Shown piece by piece: positions 1-7,709 of a DNA stretch of 64,000 bases. The notes under the pieces are model-generated. The model ran no database searches. It was given only the letters and a program-made list of their open reading frames with translations, and had not been told where the DNA came from. Made by a program: the position numbers and the translations under genes. Source of the DNA: VSJD01 sp041653875. Lineage in GTDB: Bacteria; Verrucomicrobiota; Kiritimatiellia; JAAZAB01. Within the stretch, counting starts at the first letter, position 1. Each line of letters starts with the position of its first letter. The stretch covers positions 1 to 64,000 of the forward strand of contig JBAZEM010000010.1 of NCBI GenBank assembly GCA_041653875.1, written 5' to 3'.

Positions 1-32
1 TCCAATACCGCTTTGATAAGATCTGCTCTCAT
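1..32 (-). CDS. 5' end of a gene leaving the window, possibly HU/IHF-like
   Basis: Only the first ten codons are present, reading MRADLIKAVL leftwards from an ATG at 30-32. An AGGAAA ribosome-binding sequence sits about six bases upstream on the minus strand. The residues resemble the start of HU/IHF-type DNA-binding proteins, which often begin with a few residues then ADLI. Ten residues cannot prove a family, so this is a suggestion only. Confidence 0.4.
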   Translation of the reverse strand, partial: MRADLIKAVL

Positions 33-286
33 GACGGTTTCCTTTCTTTTGTTTTTATCCAATCCGATTGTATCGGACTAGACTGGAAACCGTCACTTTA
101 TTTTAACAACCGACGGGACATTACCGAGCGGATGCGCGACATCAACTCGCTTCGCGTGAGGCCGGAAAAGAGTTTCGTCACTGGTTTTTGCTTCATATAT
201 GAATTTGCCGGATTGATCTTGTCCAAGATTAAAAAACGGTCTCGTCAAATTCTAAATCGCGGGACTATGCCCACCCGAATGCATAG
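33..286. other. intergenic region between the edge gene and the endonuclease
   Basis: No convincing gene. A small palindrome TCCGAT-TGT-ATCGGA lies at about 64-78, upstream of the edge gene and possibly an operator. A hairpin with arms GACTATGC (263-270) and GCATAGTC (281-288) sits at the stop codon of the endonuclease gene; it has no T-run, so at best it is a weak terminator or an mRNA-end stabiliser. Confidence 0.4.
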
Positions 287-1480
287 TCAGAGAGTATAGG
301 TCAGTGACTCCGCGAGGAACAGGGCTGGGATTCGTTGCTTCGGCAACTTAAAAAGAGGACCTTTCTCAGAAACTCGCCCGTCCTTGCGCTTAATCAGGTG
401 ATCCACGGTAATATGACCTTCCTCGAGCAGTTCGTCGAACTGCGCTGAACTTGGGCCGCGGGTATGTCTCACCGATTTGAGGACAAAGAATTCCTTCCCA
501 TCTCTATGGCAGGCTGATGCATTGATCCAAAAAGTTTCCCGGTGTTTTTCAAGCAGGCGCGCATGTAAATTATCAAGTTGCCAGGCCACGACATCCGACT
601 GTCCTGTTCCATTATGAAGTTCTTTCAACTGGCCTGCGTCCTTCAGCATTGCGAGCAATAGGCCTTGCGAGTTTGGTCTGCCGATAGCGACAGTGCAGTA
701 CAGTTTTCGTACCCCGTTTCGATCATATCCGAAAGTGTCCAGTAATTCGCGACTGCTCTTGTAGCGGCTGATAGACCAATCGGGGACCTGGGCAAAGAGT
801 GTGACCCGATTTAAACGAGTTGCGTGAAGGGATGCTTCCCTGGCGGACTTGATCTCGATGCCTTTGTAGTCCGGTTCCTTGCTCGAATTAATAGCTAGCC
901 CAAGCGCAGATTCAATTGTCCTACCAATGGCCGTGGATCCCTTACATATTGCGGGGAGAGGACCATTCACTACTATTCGCCTGAGCTTGTTAAGGAGTTC
1001 ACTACTGACGGTCATTGCCTCATCGCGAAGCGAATTCAGGCGCTCCAGCGCTTCCGTTATTCGCCCGGCGTCCAGATCTGTCGCAAGATTTGTCTTCGTG
1101 AGATTGACCGCGTAAAGCTGTTCGTGATGGACGAAAATGCCGAGCACATCATTTGGCTTGGCCAAGTCTGAGAGGCGCGAAAACCAGATTCTGGGGTCAC
1201 CCTTCTTTGTGACTGGGCGATACATGCTAGCAGACACTTTTTGCACTGTTGATCCAGAAATAAATTGTGCTTTTGTCACAACCTTGTTCGTTGGACCTTG
1301 CGATTGCAACCCATAATCATGCACCCCCGCCACTTTGAGCAAGGTCCGGACGGGCAAAACAGCATCAAGAATGGCCTTCTGCAAACCTGTCGGGGTGATA
1401 TAAAGAAACGCAATGTCGGTCGTGCACTTGCGGATAATCGTAAGGTTGCTCTTCTCGTGTTTTGTTAGTGGGCGTTGCAT
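287..1480 (-). CDS. MvaI/BcnI-family restriction endonuclease
   Basis: Predicted type II restriction enzyme of 397 residues. Around residues 180-215 it carries the family signature: a G-ST-IG-TIE helix region, then PD (203-204) and E-I-K (209-211), the PD-(D/E)XK nuclease core. Characterised MvaI and BcnI cut CCWGG and CCSGG, so a CCNGG-type target is plausible but unproven. The ATG at 1480 lies one base after the stop of the upstream methyltransferase gene, so both belong to one leftward operon. An open frame continues upstream to 1687 but only overlaps the methyltransferase. The low-GC, AT-ending codon use compared with the housekeeping genes fits a transferred defence locus. Confidence 0.85.
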   Translation of the reverse strand: MQRPLTKHEKSNLTIIRKCTTDIAFLYITPTGLQKAILDAVLPVRTLLKVAGVHDYGLQSQGPTNKVVTKAQFISGSTVQKVSASMYRPVTKKGDPRIWFSRLSDLAKPNDVLGIFVHHEQLYAVNLTKTNLATDLDAGRITEALERLNSLRDEAMTVSSELLNKLRRIVVNGPLPAICKGSTAIGRTIESALGLAINSSKEPDYKGIEIKSAREASLHATRLNRVTLFAQVPDWSISRYKSSRELLDTFGYDRNGVRKLYCTVAIGRPNSQGLLLAMLKDAGQLKELHNGTGQSDVVAWQLDNLHARLLEKHRETFWINASACHRDGKEFFVLKSVRHTRGPSSAQFDELLEEGHITVDHLIKRKDGRVSEKGPLFKLPKQRIPALFLAESLTYTL

Positions 1481-1481
1481 G

Positions 1482-3488
1482 TTATAGTCCCTTGAGGATT
1501 TTCGCCAAATGTACGCCCACTTTGCGCGCCAATTCCACGGGCACAGCATTGCCGATCTGGGTGTACTTTGGAACCTCCCGGTCCCAGATACCCTTGTGCG
1601 GATTACCGGCACGGCGAATGCCCCCGGTTGTGCGCGAACCATTGAACTCGTACCAATCAGGGAACATCTGGAGGCGGGCCCATTCACGCACGGTCAGGGA
1701 TCGTGGTTGGCAGTAGTGAACATAATCCTCGGGCAACGAGGTTACCGTGATCGTTGGCCCCCGATCATCCCAGATGCGGGGCAGCACGCGTTGTGCGAAC
1801 TTCTTGGTCCGCATGTGCTTGGGAATAACTCCGTCATGGTCGAGCATATACTGAAACTTCTCGCGAATGTTGGGCGCGTGATTGGAATAGTCCTGTTCCA
1901 TGAGAGGGTCGTTCTTGTGAGCCACGGTCGTGCCGTCTCGCAAGGTGCGGAGCATCCGTTGTACATCGGTCAAAGGCTCGCGGAGATATCGGTCGGTACG
2001 TTTCTTTTCAAGGTAGGCCGGGTCGACCAGATCGGAGAGCAGGTCCTCCACGCTGGGAGGAGGCACGCCGCATGGTTCCGGTAGAAGGCCGGAGGCGAAG
2101 GCATCACTCTTGGGTATGTACCCCAAGTCTTTCCTGATCCCTACCATAAGTACTCGGGGACGGTTCTGGGGAACGCCATAATCCTTGGCCTGCACCAGCT
2201 TGAAATCAACGAAGTACTCTCCGCCGTTAATGGCCCGGAATGTCGCCTGTACGGCTTCCCAGATCTCGCCCTTGTGCCCTCCGGGCGTCCACCGTGAGGA
2301 GATTAATCCCTTGACGTTTTCGAAGAGGAACATGCGCGGTCGCAATTTTCCGATGACCCGCGCCATTTCCTTGAAGAGGTGGTTGGAAGGGATCTCATCC
2401 TTATCCACCTTATAGCTACGACGATGCCCTATGCCGGAATACCCTTGGCATGGAGGCCCACCGGCGACGATATCGACCCCTTCGATGCCGAGCTCACGCC
2501 AATCTTTTACGATGTCGTCCAGCATCTCATTCGTCAATGAATAGACATCGTTAATGCTCGTGATGGAGTTTTCCCGCTGGCTCCGGTTCGCCATGTACGT
2601 ATCCAAGGCATCCTTGTTTAGCTCCGAGACAAGCAGGCTCTTGAACCCCGCCTGCTCAAGCCCCAGGGATAATCCGCCACAGCCTGCGAATAGATCAACA
2701 GCCCATAATGTCTTTTTGCCGTATGGCGTCGTGTGGTTGATGCGAGGAGGCCAGTTTCTCGGGGTATCGACGAGTATGCTCGCCAACGATAACTGGGAAT
2801 AACCTTGGAAGGCAAGCGGCGGGGATGCTTCGCCAGCACCGGCCAACAGAAGCGACGCGAAACCACGCTTTGACAGTATCACGAAATCCAAGAGCGGTAA
2901 ATTTAGGTCGGCACCACAACGTGTAAGGCGCTCAGCAAGTTGACGATCGGCCTCTGACGGGTCGGCGTTTCCACCCGGATGGTTGTGGTAAACGACGATA
3001 TACTGGGCCTTTTCCTCCAGCGCGGCCCTGAATACATGCTTGGGATCAACGAGGGATGCTGACTCGCTACCAGCGTAGAGATCCACGCGCTTGACCAGTG
3101 CGTGACGAGAGTCAAGGGCGAGAAAGCCGACCACTTCTTGCCGTCGGCTCCCGAGATCGGCGCAGATCGTGGCGACTTCCGCTGGTGAGGTAACTATTTG
3201 GCCCGGAAGCCCCGACGAAAGCCGACGATAGAGCTCAAAGACAGCAACCAACTTTGACGCTTTGATGCGTCCCATGCCCGGAACACTTGCCAAATCGTCT
3301 ACCGATGCATTGAGAAGCTTTTCGCCGAACTTGGCGAGCAGTTTAGCCGCGATGGACTTGACATTGTGCCCCGCAACCCCGCTCCCGAGAATCACTGCCA
3401 GCAGTTCGTTGTCGCCCATTGCCCCCATTCCGGCACGAACGCGGTTCTCCGGCCTGTGGGCAGGCGGTAGTTCTTTTCTTTTCTTCAT
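1482..3488 (-). CDS. RadC/JAMM domain fused to C5-cytosine DNA methyltransferase
   Basis: One uninterrupted protein of 668 residues. Residues ~1-225 form a complete RadC-type unit: helix-hairpin-helix (SVPGMGRIKASKL, ~69-81) and an MPN/JAMM metal motif (HNHPGG then PSEAD, ~168-181). Residues ~262-668 hold all the diagnostic C5-methyltransferase motifs: I (DLFAGCGG), IV with catalytic Cys ~347 (GGPPCQGY), VI (FENV), VIII (QNRPRV), IX (RSLTVREWARLQ) and X (QIGNAVP). It should modify cytosine in the site cut by the adjacent endonuclease. The role of RadC here is unknown; RadC-like proteins are frequent in mobile and defence loci. ATG 3488 was chosen; an in-frame GTG at 3518 is possible, and neither has a good Shine-Dalgarno. 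Confidence 0.88.
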   Translation of the reverse strand: MKKRKELPPAHRPENRVRAGMGAMGDNELLAVILGSGVAGHNVKSIAAKLLAKFGEKLLNASVDDLASVPGMGRIKASKLVAVFELYRRLSSGLPGQIVTSPAEVATICADLGSRRQEVVGFLALDSRHALVKRVDLYAGSESASLVDPKHVFRAALEEKAQYIVVYHNHPGGNADPSEADRQLAERLTRCGADLNLPLLDFVILSKRGFASLLLAGAGEASPPLAFQGYSQLSLASILVDTPRNWPPRINHTTPYGKKTLWAVDLFAGCGGLSLGLEQAGFKSLLVSELNKDALDTYMANRSQRENSITSINDVYSLTNEMLDDIVKDWRELGIEGVDIVAGGPPCQGYSGIGHRRSYKVDKDEIPSNHLFKEMARVIGKLRPRMFLFENVKGLISSRWTPGGHKGEIWEAVQATFRAINGGEYFVDFKLVQAKDYGVPQNRPRVLMVGIRKDLGYIPKSDAFASGLLPEPCGVPPPSVEDLLSDLVDPAYLEKKRTDRYLREPLTDVQRMLRTLRDGTTVAHKNDPLMEQDYSNHAPNIREKFQYMLDHDGVIPKHMRTKKFAQRVLPRIWDDRGPTITVTSLPEDYVHYCQPRSLTVREWARLQMFPDWYEFNGSRTTGGIRRAGNPHKGIWDREVPKYTQIGNAVPVELARKVGVHLAKILKGL

Positions 3489-4012
3489 GGCACTCAATGG
3501 TTTAGGGCAGTTTGGCACGATGCAATATCAGGACATTAAGCCTTTACAAGAACAATGTAGCGACCTTGCCCCCAGGGTCAAGACCATAATCCAAATTCCT
3601 GATCATTTCACCGAAACCAAATTATATCTGGAGCAAAAAGGTATCAGTCCTGCGAAGCAATAAGGAGCGATAACACCGAAACGGACTTATCGCCCGGAAT
3701 AAAAAGCGCTCATTCCACTATGAAACATAGAGGAAAGAGCGCGGCATAAATCCAGAACCAGAAACAACATCCACGCACCACACCGATTTGCAAAACCTCA
3801 TCCGTGCGGAGCGTGGAGGAAGGAAACTTTTGACCCAGCACAAGAAACTTTTGCCATAGCAACTGATTTTACGCATCACAACGATTGAATTATTAGACAA
3901 TAATCCTTCAAGCAACCCCATCGGGGGCGGGTGCGGCGGCTAAAGCCGCCGCAACCCGCCCCGATGGAGACCCCTTTCGTTCTGCCCAAGATAAGGACTC
4001 AAACGAACGGTG
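3489..4012. other. gap between the R-M operon and the mobile element
   Basis: Short open frames occur here on both strands but none has recognisable content. On the minus strand a possible promoter for the R-M operon reads TTGACC (3576-3581), 16 bases, TACATT (3554-3559). The other notable item is the large palindrome at 3918-3967, listed separately. Confidence 0.35.
3918..3967. repeat. large GC-rich palindrome
   Basis: Arms of about 22 bp with two single-base bulges flank a TAAA loop; the inner arms are GCGGCGGC and GCCGCCGC. It lies about 45 bp beyond the last gene of the mobile element. It could be a transcription terminator, the element's left boundary, a single-strand origin, or just one more copy of the GC-rich palindromes scattered through this window. 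Confidence 0.55.
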
Positions 4013-4507
4013 TTAGGCTCCAATACCCGCCGCTGTGTTGCTCATACCGTGTGTAGCGAGCCACATAGCTGCGTGGGACACCCTTACATGGCCTTCACTC
4101 CATCCCCTATACTCCGCCGCATTCAGCACGGAGACGAGGTAGCAAGCAGCACCGCGCTGCCCATCATATAGGCGGACACGACACGTTCCCCTGGGTATTT
4201 CCGGGTTCCCCGTGCCGACCAGATAACACCAACGATTTATAGCGGCCATCCGCATACTAATTCCTATATGGAGTAGACCACCAATCAAGAAATGAAAGTG
4301 CCGATGATCCGGGCTTACGCCTGACTCGATTCTTATGGCGAATGGCAGCCGTGGAAAATATATTTTGTTTTCCTTTGCAATCCATCGTAATAGAGCGAAG
4401 CATTTTTTTGCCAGATACACATCTGACGCATCGCGTTTTTTGACGGTGCAGGAAACAAACCAATTCCACTTGACCCGCTCAAGAATCACAAGATCAACGG
4501 CACTCAT
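4013..4507 (-). CDS. putative small HUH-type replication initiator
   Basis: Protein of 164 residues without a confident family match. It contains an HFHFLIGG segment preceded by RIESG, the layout of the metal-binding HUH motif in rolling-circle Rep and relaxase nucleases. Downstream, GAACYLVSVLN offers a tyrosine as a possible DNA nucleophile, though the usual YxxK lysine is Ser here. The N-terminal WFVSCTV could be motif I. If correct, the protein nicks DNA and starts rolling-circle replication of the element. Its ATG is three bases past the stop of the small protein gene before it, with an AAAGGG ribosome-binding site, so it is last in a leftward operon. Confidence 0.5.
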   Translation of the reverse strand: MSAVDLVILERVKWNWFVSCTVKKRDASDVYLAKKCFALLRWIAKENKIYFPRLPFAIRIESGVSPDHRHFHFLIGGLLHIGISMRMAAINRWCYLVGTGNPEIPRGTCRVRLYDGQRGAACYLVSVLNAAEYRGWSEGHVRVSHAAMWLATHGMSNTAAGIGA

Positions 4508-4510
4508 TAT

Positions 4511-4771
4511 TTACCCTTTCAGGTTTTTTATGACCTTCAGGCTACCGACTTCCGGGATAACAAAAGACTTCGCGCCCTTTGACGAAACAATACGACCTAC
4601 AAACTCGACGTATTCGTCTTTCTTGGCCGTAGTCGCATCGCCCGGAATATCAATGAACTGAACACTTGACGAACCATCAGGCGCTTCATCCAACAGCGTA
4701 ACTTTTTCCTTCATTACGCCCTTGCTGTCCTGATAGCTTTCACGCTTAAATACTTTTCCGATAAACTTCAT
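4511..4771 (-). CDS. small OB-fold-like protein, possible ssDNA-binding protein
   Basis: 86 residues, charged, with alternating beta-prone segments (MKFIGKVFKRESY, EKVTLLDEAP, EYVEFVGRIVSSKG, SLKVIKNLKG). Size and pattern resemble small single-strand-binding proteins of filamentous phages and rolling-circle replicons, but no family motif is decisive. It has a GGGGGTG ribosome-binding site, starts one base after the stop of the HTH gene and ends three bases before the Rep candidate. That operon position next to a candidate HUH Rep is the main reason for the suggestion. Confidence 0.4.
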   Translation of the reverse strand: MKFIGKVFKRESYQDSKGVMKEKVTLLDEAPDGSSSVQFIDIPGDATTAKKDEYVEFVGRIVSSKGAKSFVIPEVGSLKVIKNLKG

Positions 4772-4772
4772 T

Positions 4773-5039
4773 TTACACCCCCTTTCGTTTGTTTAATTCT
4801 GCGGCACAATCTGACCGCCGATCTGCCGAACTCCCATTTTTTTGCCCCGTTACATCAATCCGCCATTGCTCCATGTAGCGGTCCAAATCCGCGACCTGGA
4901 AAACCACCTTTCGCCGGGACAGCCGGTAGAACGGAATCGCCCCTTGCGCCTTCACGTAGTCCAATAGCCGCGAACTCACGGACAAATACTTTGCCGCCGC
5001 CAGCCGCCCCAAATAGCCTTGTTTTGCCCTGTTTTCCAT
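4773..5039 (-). CDS. excisionase/AlpA-like helix-turn-helix protein
   Basis: 88 residues from the ATG at 5039, which has an AGGTGG ribosome-binding site six bases upstream; an open frame extends to 5084 without such a site. The core GRLAAAKYLSVSSRLLDYVK, then IPFYRLSRRKVVFQVADLDRYM, matches the MerR-like/HTH_17 fold in which recognition helix, a wing and a final DLDxYM helix appear in order. These are typical of excisionases and AlpA-type regulators on integrative elements. It heads the operon of HTH, OB-like and Rep genes and probably acts with the integrase or as the element's regulator. Confidence 0.65.
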   Translation of the reverse strand: MENRAKQGYLGRLAAAKYLSVSSRLLDYVKAQGAIPFYRLSRRKVVFQVADLDRYMEQWRIDVTGQKNGSSADRRSDCAAELNKRKGV

Positions 5040-5085
5040 ATTGCCACCTATCATTTGCCCCCCCTGGCCTACGCTTGCGGGCAAT

Positions 5086-5120
5086 AAAAAACCCGCTCTT
5101 CTCTTTACAAGAAGAACGGG
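5086..5120 (-). terminator. Rho-independent terminator after the winged-helix gene
   Basis: Read on the minus strand, arms CCCGTTCTTCT and AGAAGAGCGGG (one mismatch) enclose a seven-base loop and are followed by TTTTTT. It lies 54 bp beyond the stop of the winged-helix gene and 47 bp before the HTH gene start, so it separates the integrase unit from the replication unit of the element. Confidence 0.75.
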
Positions 5121-5173
5121 ATATTTCGGTTCCCAGCTTGGGACTTTCCGGTTCCCAATATTTTAATATGGAC
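5121..5173. promoter_or_regulatory. repeated GGTTCCCA motif
   Basis: CGGTTCCCA occurs twice in the same orientation at about 5127-5158, with a TGGGAC between them that is complementary to part of it. Small iterated motifs like this near an HTH gene are candidate operators or iterons, but only two copies exist. Confidence 0.25.
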
Positions 5174-6064
5174 TTAAAACTTCCAGGTTATTGTTGAATC
5201 AGGCGAGTACATGAGGGTAAATCCCGTGCTAATTCCATCTTCAAGATGATTTACCAGGTCTTTATCCCTTGTTTTCATGTGATTCAGGCATTTAGCAATA
5301 GCCTTTCGAACCCTATCCCTTGCTTGTTCCCTATCATCGCTGAACGTTCTATCTTCTTTCTTGCCCTGGATATTCTTGGCCAACACCTCCAGCTCTTCCT
5401 CGAGCTTCTGCTTCTCTTCCCAATTATTGTCATCCCGCGCCTTTGTAATTTCTCGCGCGATTACACGCGCCGCTTCTCGATACTCGTTCAAGGCTTTATC
5501 ATCATTCTGGGTCTGGATACTCTGCCCCTGTCCCGGACTCTTTACTCCCGTCAATGCTTCCATTCCCGTTATTTCCGATTCAAGTTCACCGGCGGAAATA
5601 ACCTCCCCCGGATTTTTCAACAGGTAAGCAATATAATGCATCCCAAGTGAGTTGACGAACCACGCTGGTTGACCTCCATCAAATCGCACATACCACCGGT
5701 CGCCATAGTGCGCGAACACGTTGTCGCCTTCAGGAATCATTCGTTCTTCCCGTTCCCGGACTCCCGCAATTTCCAGCGCGTATGTTTTCCACGGGCTTCG
5801 CGTCATTCCTTCTACAAACAACTGTTCTTCTTTCGTCTTTGGCGACCAAGGCAACGCGGCTTTCCTTGCCTCAATCAATAAATCGACCTGTTCGACCTTT
5901 AGCGGATTATCCGGCGTTAGGTCTGTTAGCATCTTTTTAAGTTCTTCTTCCGTGACTTCTCCAAATAACCGATTGCCCGGCATAACGGATCCCATCCACT
6001 GGATAAGCTCCTGCTTTCTTTCCTCGCTGAGAATATCTTGCTCTATTTTTTTCTTAAACCACAT
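5174..6064 (-). CDS. protein with a C-terminal winged-helix-like domain, function unknown
   Basis: 296 residues. The stretch from about residue 125 (YGDRWYVRFDG, then SLGMHYIAYLLKNPGEVIS) matches the recurring module seen at the end of many actinobacterial and planctomycete proteins, where a modified FEG-LRYLAYLL pattern is followed by a helical region. The end (EQARDRVRKAIAKCLNHMKTR and the GFTLMYSP strand) matches the second half, where helix and wing suggest DNA binding. A charged coiled-coil-like segment lies between. The ATG overlaps the integrase stop by 11 bp, so it is co-transcribed with the integrase. Its role on the element is not known. Confidence 0.55.
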   Translation of the reverse strand: MWFKKKIEQDILSEERKQELIQWMGSVMPGNRLFGEVTEEELKKMLTDLTPDNPLKVEQVDLLIEARKAALPWSPKTKEEQLFVEGMTRSPWKTYALEIAGVREREERMIPEGDNVFAHYGDRWYVRFDGGQPAWFVNSLGMHYIAYLLKNPGEVISAGELESEITGMEALTGVKSPGQGQSIQTQNDDKALNEYREAARVIAREITKARDDNNWEEKQKLEEELEVLAKNIQGKKEDRTFSDDREQARDRVRKAIAKCLNHMKTRDKDLVNHLEDGISTGFTLMYSPDSTITWKF

Positions 6065-7202
6065 TGGCTAATTGAATCCTTTTCCGTTCAGGTTGAATAC
6101 GCCAAAACACTTCGGCCTCTGTTTTCTTGCACAGTCCCCGGTAATGCGTGAACAACATATCCGGCCGGGTGTGTCCCATTTGCAGACACGTTTTCTGAAT
6201 ATCTTCATGTTTTGCCAGGTAGCATGAGCCAAACGTATGCCGCGCAATGTCCATGCCCCATTTTACCTTTGCCAGCTTCCGCACCCGGTCAAATTCATTC
6301 CGACTGAAATACATCTTACCATTAGACTTGTAAGCTTGCAACCATGCCAGAAGGTTGTCGGAAACATCAACAAACCTCTGCCGCCGCGTCTTTGCCACGG
6401 AAGGCACTACGCGGATAAGCCGCTCTTCGAAGTCAATATTGTCCCAGGTCATTTCGCCGATCTCGCTGGTCGGCCTTAATCCGGCAAAGAACGCCAGCGC
6501 AAAATAGGGAACCATCAGAGGGGCTTCTTCCTCTGCCGTCCGAAGCAGTCTTTCCACGTCCTTTACCGGCATAATCACCGGAATCTTATCGTCCAGTTTT
6601 GCCTTCTCAATTTTTCGCGCGGGGTTAACTTTTAAATGCTCCCGCCGGACTCCGAACTCAAAGAAGGCCCGTAATTGGCGCAGATGTCCTTCCCGCGTGA
6701 CAGGGGAGAACCCCAAATCGTCAATCCACGTTTCAATATCGTGAACCGTTACCTCGTGCATGAGGGACTTGCCGAAGACGGCTACGAAACGTTGTAGCTT
6801 TTGGCGGGCATCGCGGATGGTAAGGGGGCGCTGATTGGCCTTGAGCTTTGATTCCAGGTATTCGGCAAACGTATCTTCCACGCTCTGTGCGCCGCCATCG
6901 GGGGCGGTATGATTCATGTAGAAGGCAACGGCTTCGGTTATTGAGGCGCGTTCACCGAGCTTCTTAATGCCCTCCACGGCTTGCCGCTTCTGATCGTCAG
7001 TCAACTTCACGGCATCCGCGCCTATTTTATTGCGCTCAATCCGGAGTTTCGTGGCTTCCTTCTCCGCTTGTTTGAGGGATGTAAAATTGCGGAAACAGCG
7101 TTTTCCGTCAATCACTCCGGGGTCAACGATCCAATACGTGTAAAGCTTGCCATTGACTTTCTTTTGTCTTTCCCGTATTTTTGGCCATATTGCGTTGGTC
7201 AT
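6054..7202 (-). CDS. tyrosine-type site-specific integrase
   Basis: 382 residues from ATG 7202, which has a GGGAGGT ribosome-binding site eight bases upstream; the frame runs on to 7271 without one. It has an N-terminal arm-binding region, a SAM-like core-binding domain (~120-205) and the catalytic domain with Arg ~243 (AGLRPTSE), Lys ~271, Arg ~321 in IARHTFGS, His ~344 (MGHTRPD) and nucleophile Tyr ~354 (FTHY). The histidine of the usual HxxR box is replaced (DIAR). It lies about 110 bp from the 5' end of tRNA-Ser and starts the operon with the winged-helix gene. It probably integrates and excises the element. Confidence 0.92.
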   Translation of the reverse strand: MTNAIWPKIRERQKKVNGKLYTYWIVDPGVIDGKRCFRNFTSLKQAEKEATKLRIERNKIGADAVKLTDDQKRQAVEGIKKLGERASITEAVAFYMNHTAPDGGAQSVEDTFAEYLESKLKANQRPLTIRDARQKLQRFVAVFGKSLMHEVTVHDIETWIDDLGFSPVTREGHLRQLRAFFEFGVRREHLKVNPARKIEKAKLDDKIPVIMPVKDVERLLRTAEEEAPLMVPYFALAFFAGLRPTSEIGEMTWDNIDFEERLIRVVPSVAKTRRQRFVDVSDNLLAWLQAYKSNGKMYFSRNEFDRVRKLAKVKWGMDIARHTFGSCYLAKHEDIQKTCLQMGHTRPDMLFTHYRGLCKKTEAEVFWRIQPERKRIQLANVV

Positions 7203-7309
7203 TGTATACCTCCCTATAATGTGTCTTTTGGACGGTATTGTAGGAAAAGCGTAGGAAAAGGTCAATAGCAAAAATGCGCGTTCTTTGTAAGTGATTGATA
7301 ATCAAGCAG

Positions 7310-7401
7310 GGAGGGATGGCAGAGCCTGGTTTAATGCGCATGACTCGAAATCATGTGTGCTCGCAAGGGCACCGGGGGTTCAAATCCCTCTCCCTCCGCC
7401 A
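7310..7401 (+). tRNA. tRNA-Ser (anticodon CGA)
   Basis: Acceptor arms GGAGGGA (7310-7316) and TCCCTCC (7391-7397), discriminator G and encoded CCA (7399-7401). The anticodon stem-loop is CATGA-CTCGAAA-TCATG, giving anticodon CGA. A long variable arm (GTGC...GCAC) marks a class II tRNA, and TTCAAAT is the T loop. The last 20 bases are repeated downstream as part of a 60-bp direct repeat. Confidence 0.95.
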
Positions 7402-7585
7402 TGCAGTAGAGTTTTGCAAAGCGGAACACACTGCGTGGTTGTTTTGGAATGTGTTTGGATGGCGTGAAAAGCGTGTTTAGGAGTGGCGGGGGTTCTCCGC
7501 CGGAGGCGGACCCGCCTATGGCGGGAAATCCCTCTCCCTCCGCCATGCAGTAGAGTTTTGCAAAGCGGAACACACTGCGTGGTTG
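7382..7585. repeat. 60-bp direct repeat including the tRNA-Ser 3' end (att-like)
   Basis: Copies at 7382-7441 and 7526-7585 appear identical. Each begins in the T loop of the tRNA, runs through the acceptor arm and CCA, and continues 40 bp further. The 84 bp between contain a GC-rich palindrome around 7485-7525. Duplication of a tRNA 3' end is the normal scar of integration or deletion by an element using the tRNA as attachment site. The neighbouring integrase lies on the other (5') side, so which element made the scar is unclear. Confidence 0.8.
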
Positions 7586-7709
7586 CTTTCAATTATGTTT
7601 GGTTCGGAAAAGATAAAAGCGGGTTGAGCCTATCGCCTGACGGCGACGGCTCATCCGCATCGATGGTTTGGGGATGAAGCCGGGCCAAATAATAAAAATG
7701 GATGAACCT

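Noticed and set aside
263..288. Rho-independent terminator after the endonuclease gene
   Set aside because: An 8-bp hairpin exists but no T-run follows on the minus strand, so it is mentioned only as a hairpin.
3520..3663. Plus-strand short ORF upstream of the R-M operon as a possible controller protein
   Set aside because: It has no helix-turn-helix pattern, and no ribosome-binding site precedes its ATG at 3520.
3718..3921. 67-codon minus frame between the R-M operon and the mobile element
   Set aside because: No ribosome-binding site, odd composition and no similarity to known small proteins.
7526..7545. Second tRNA-like sequence
   Set aside because: Only the T-loop half and acceptor 3' strand are present; there is no anticodon arm. 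It is a duplicated 3' end, not a gene.
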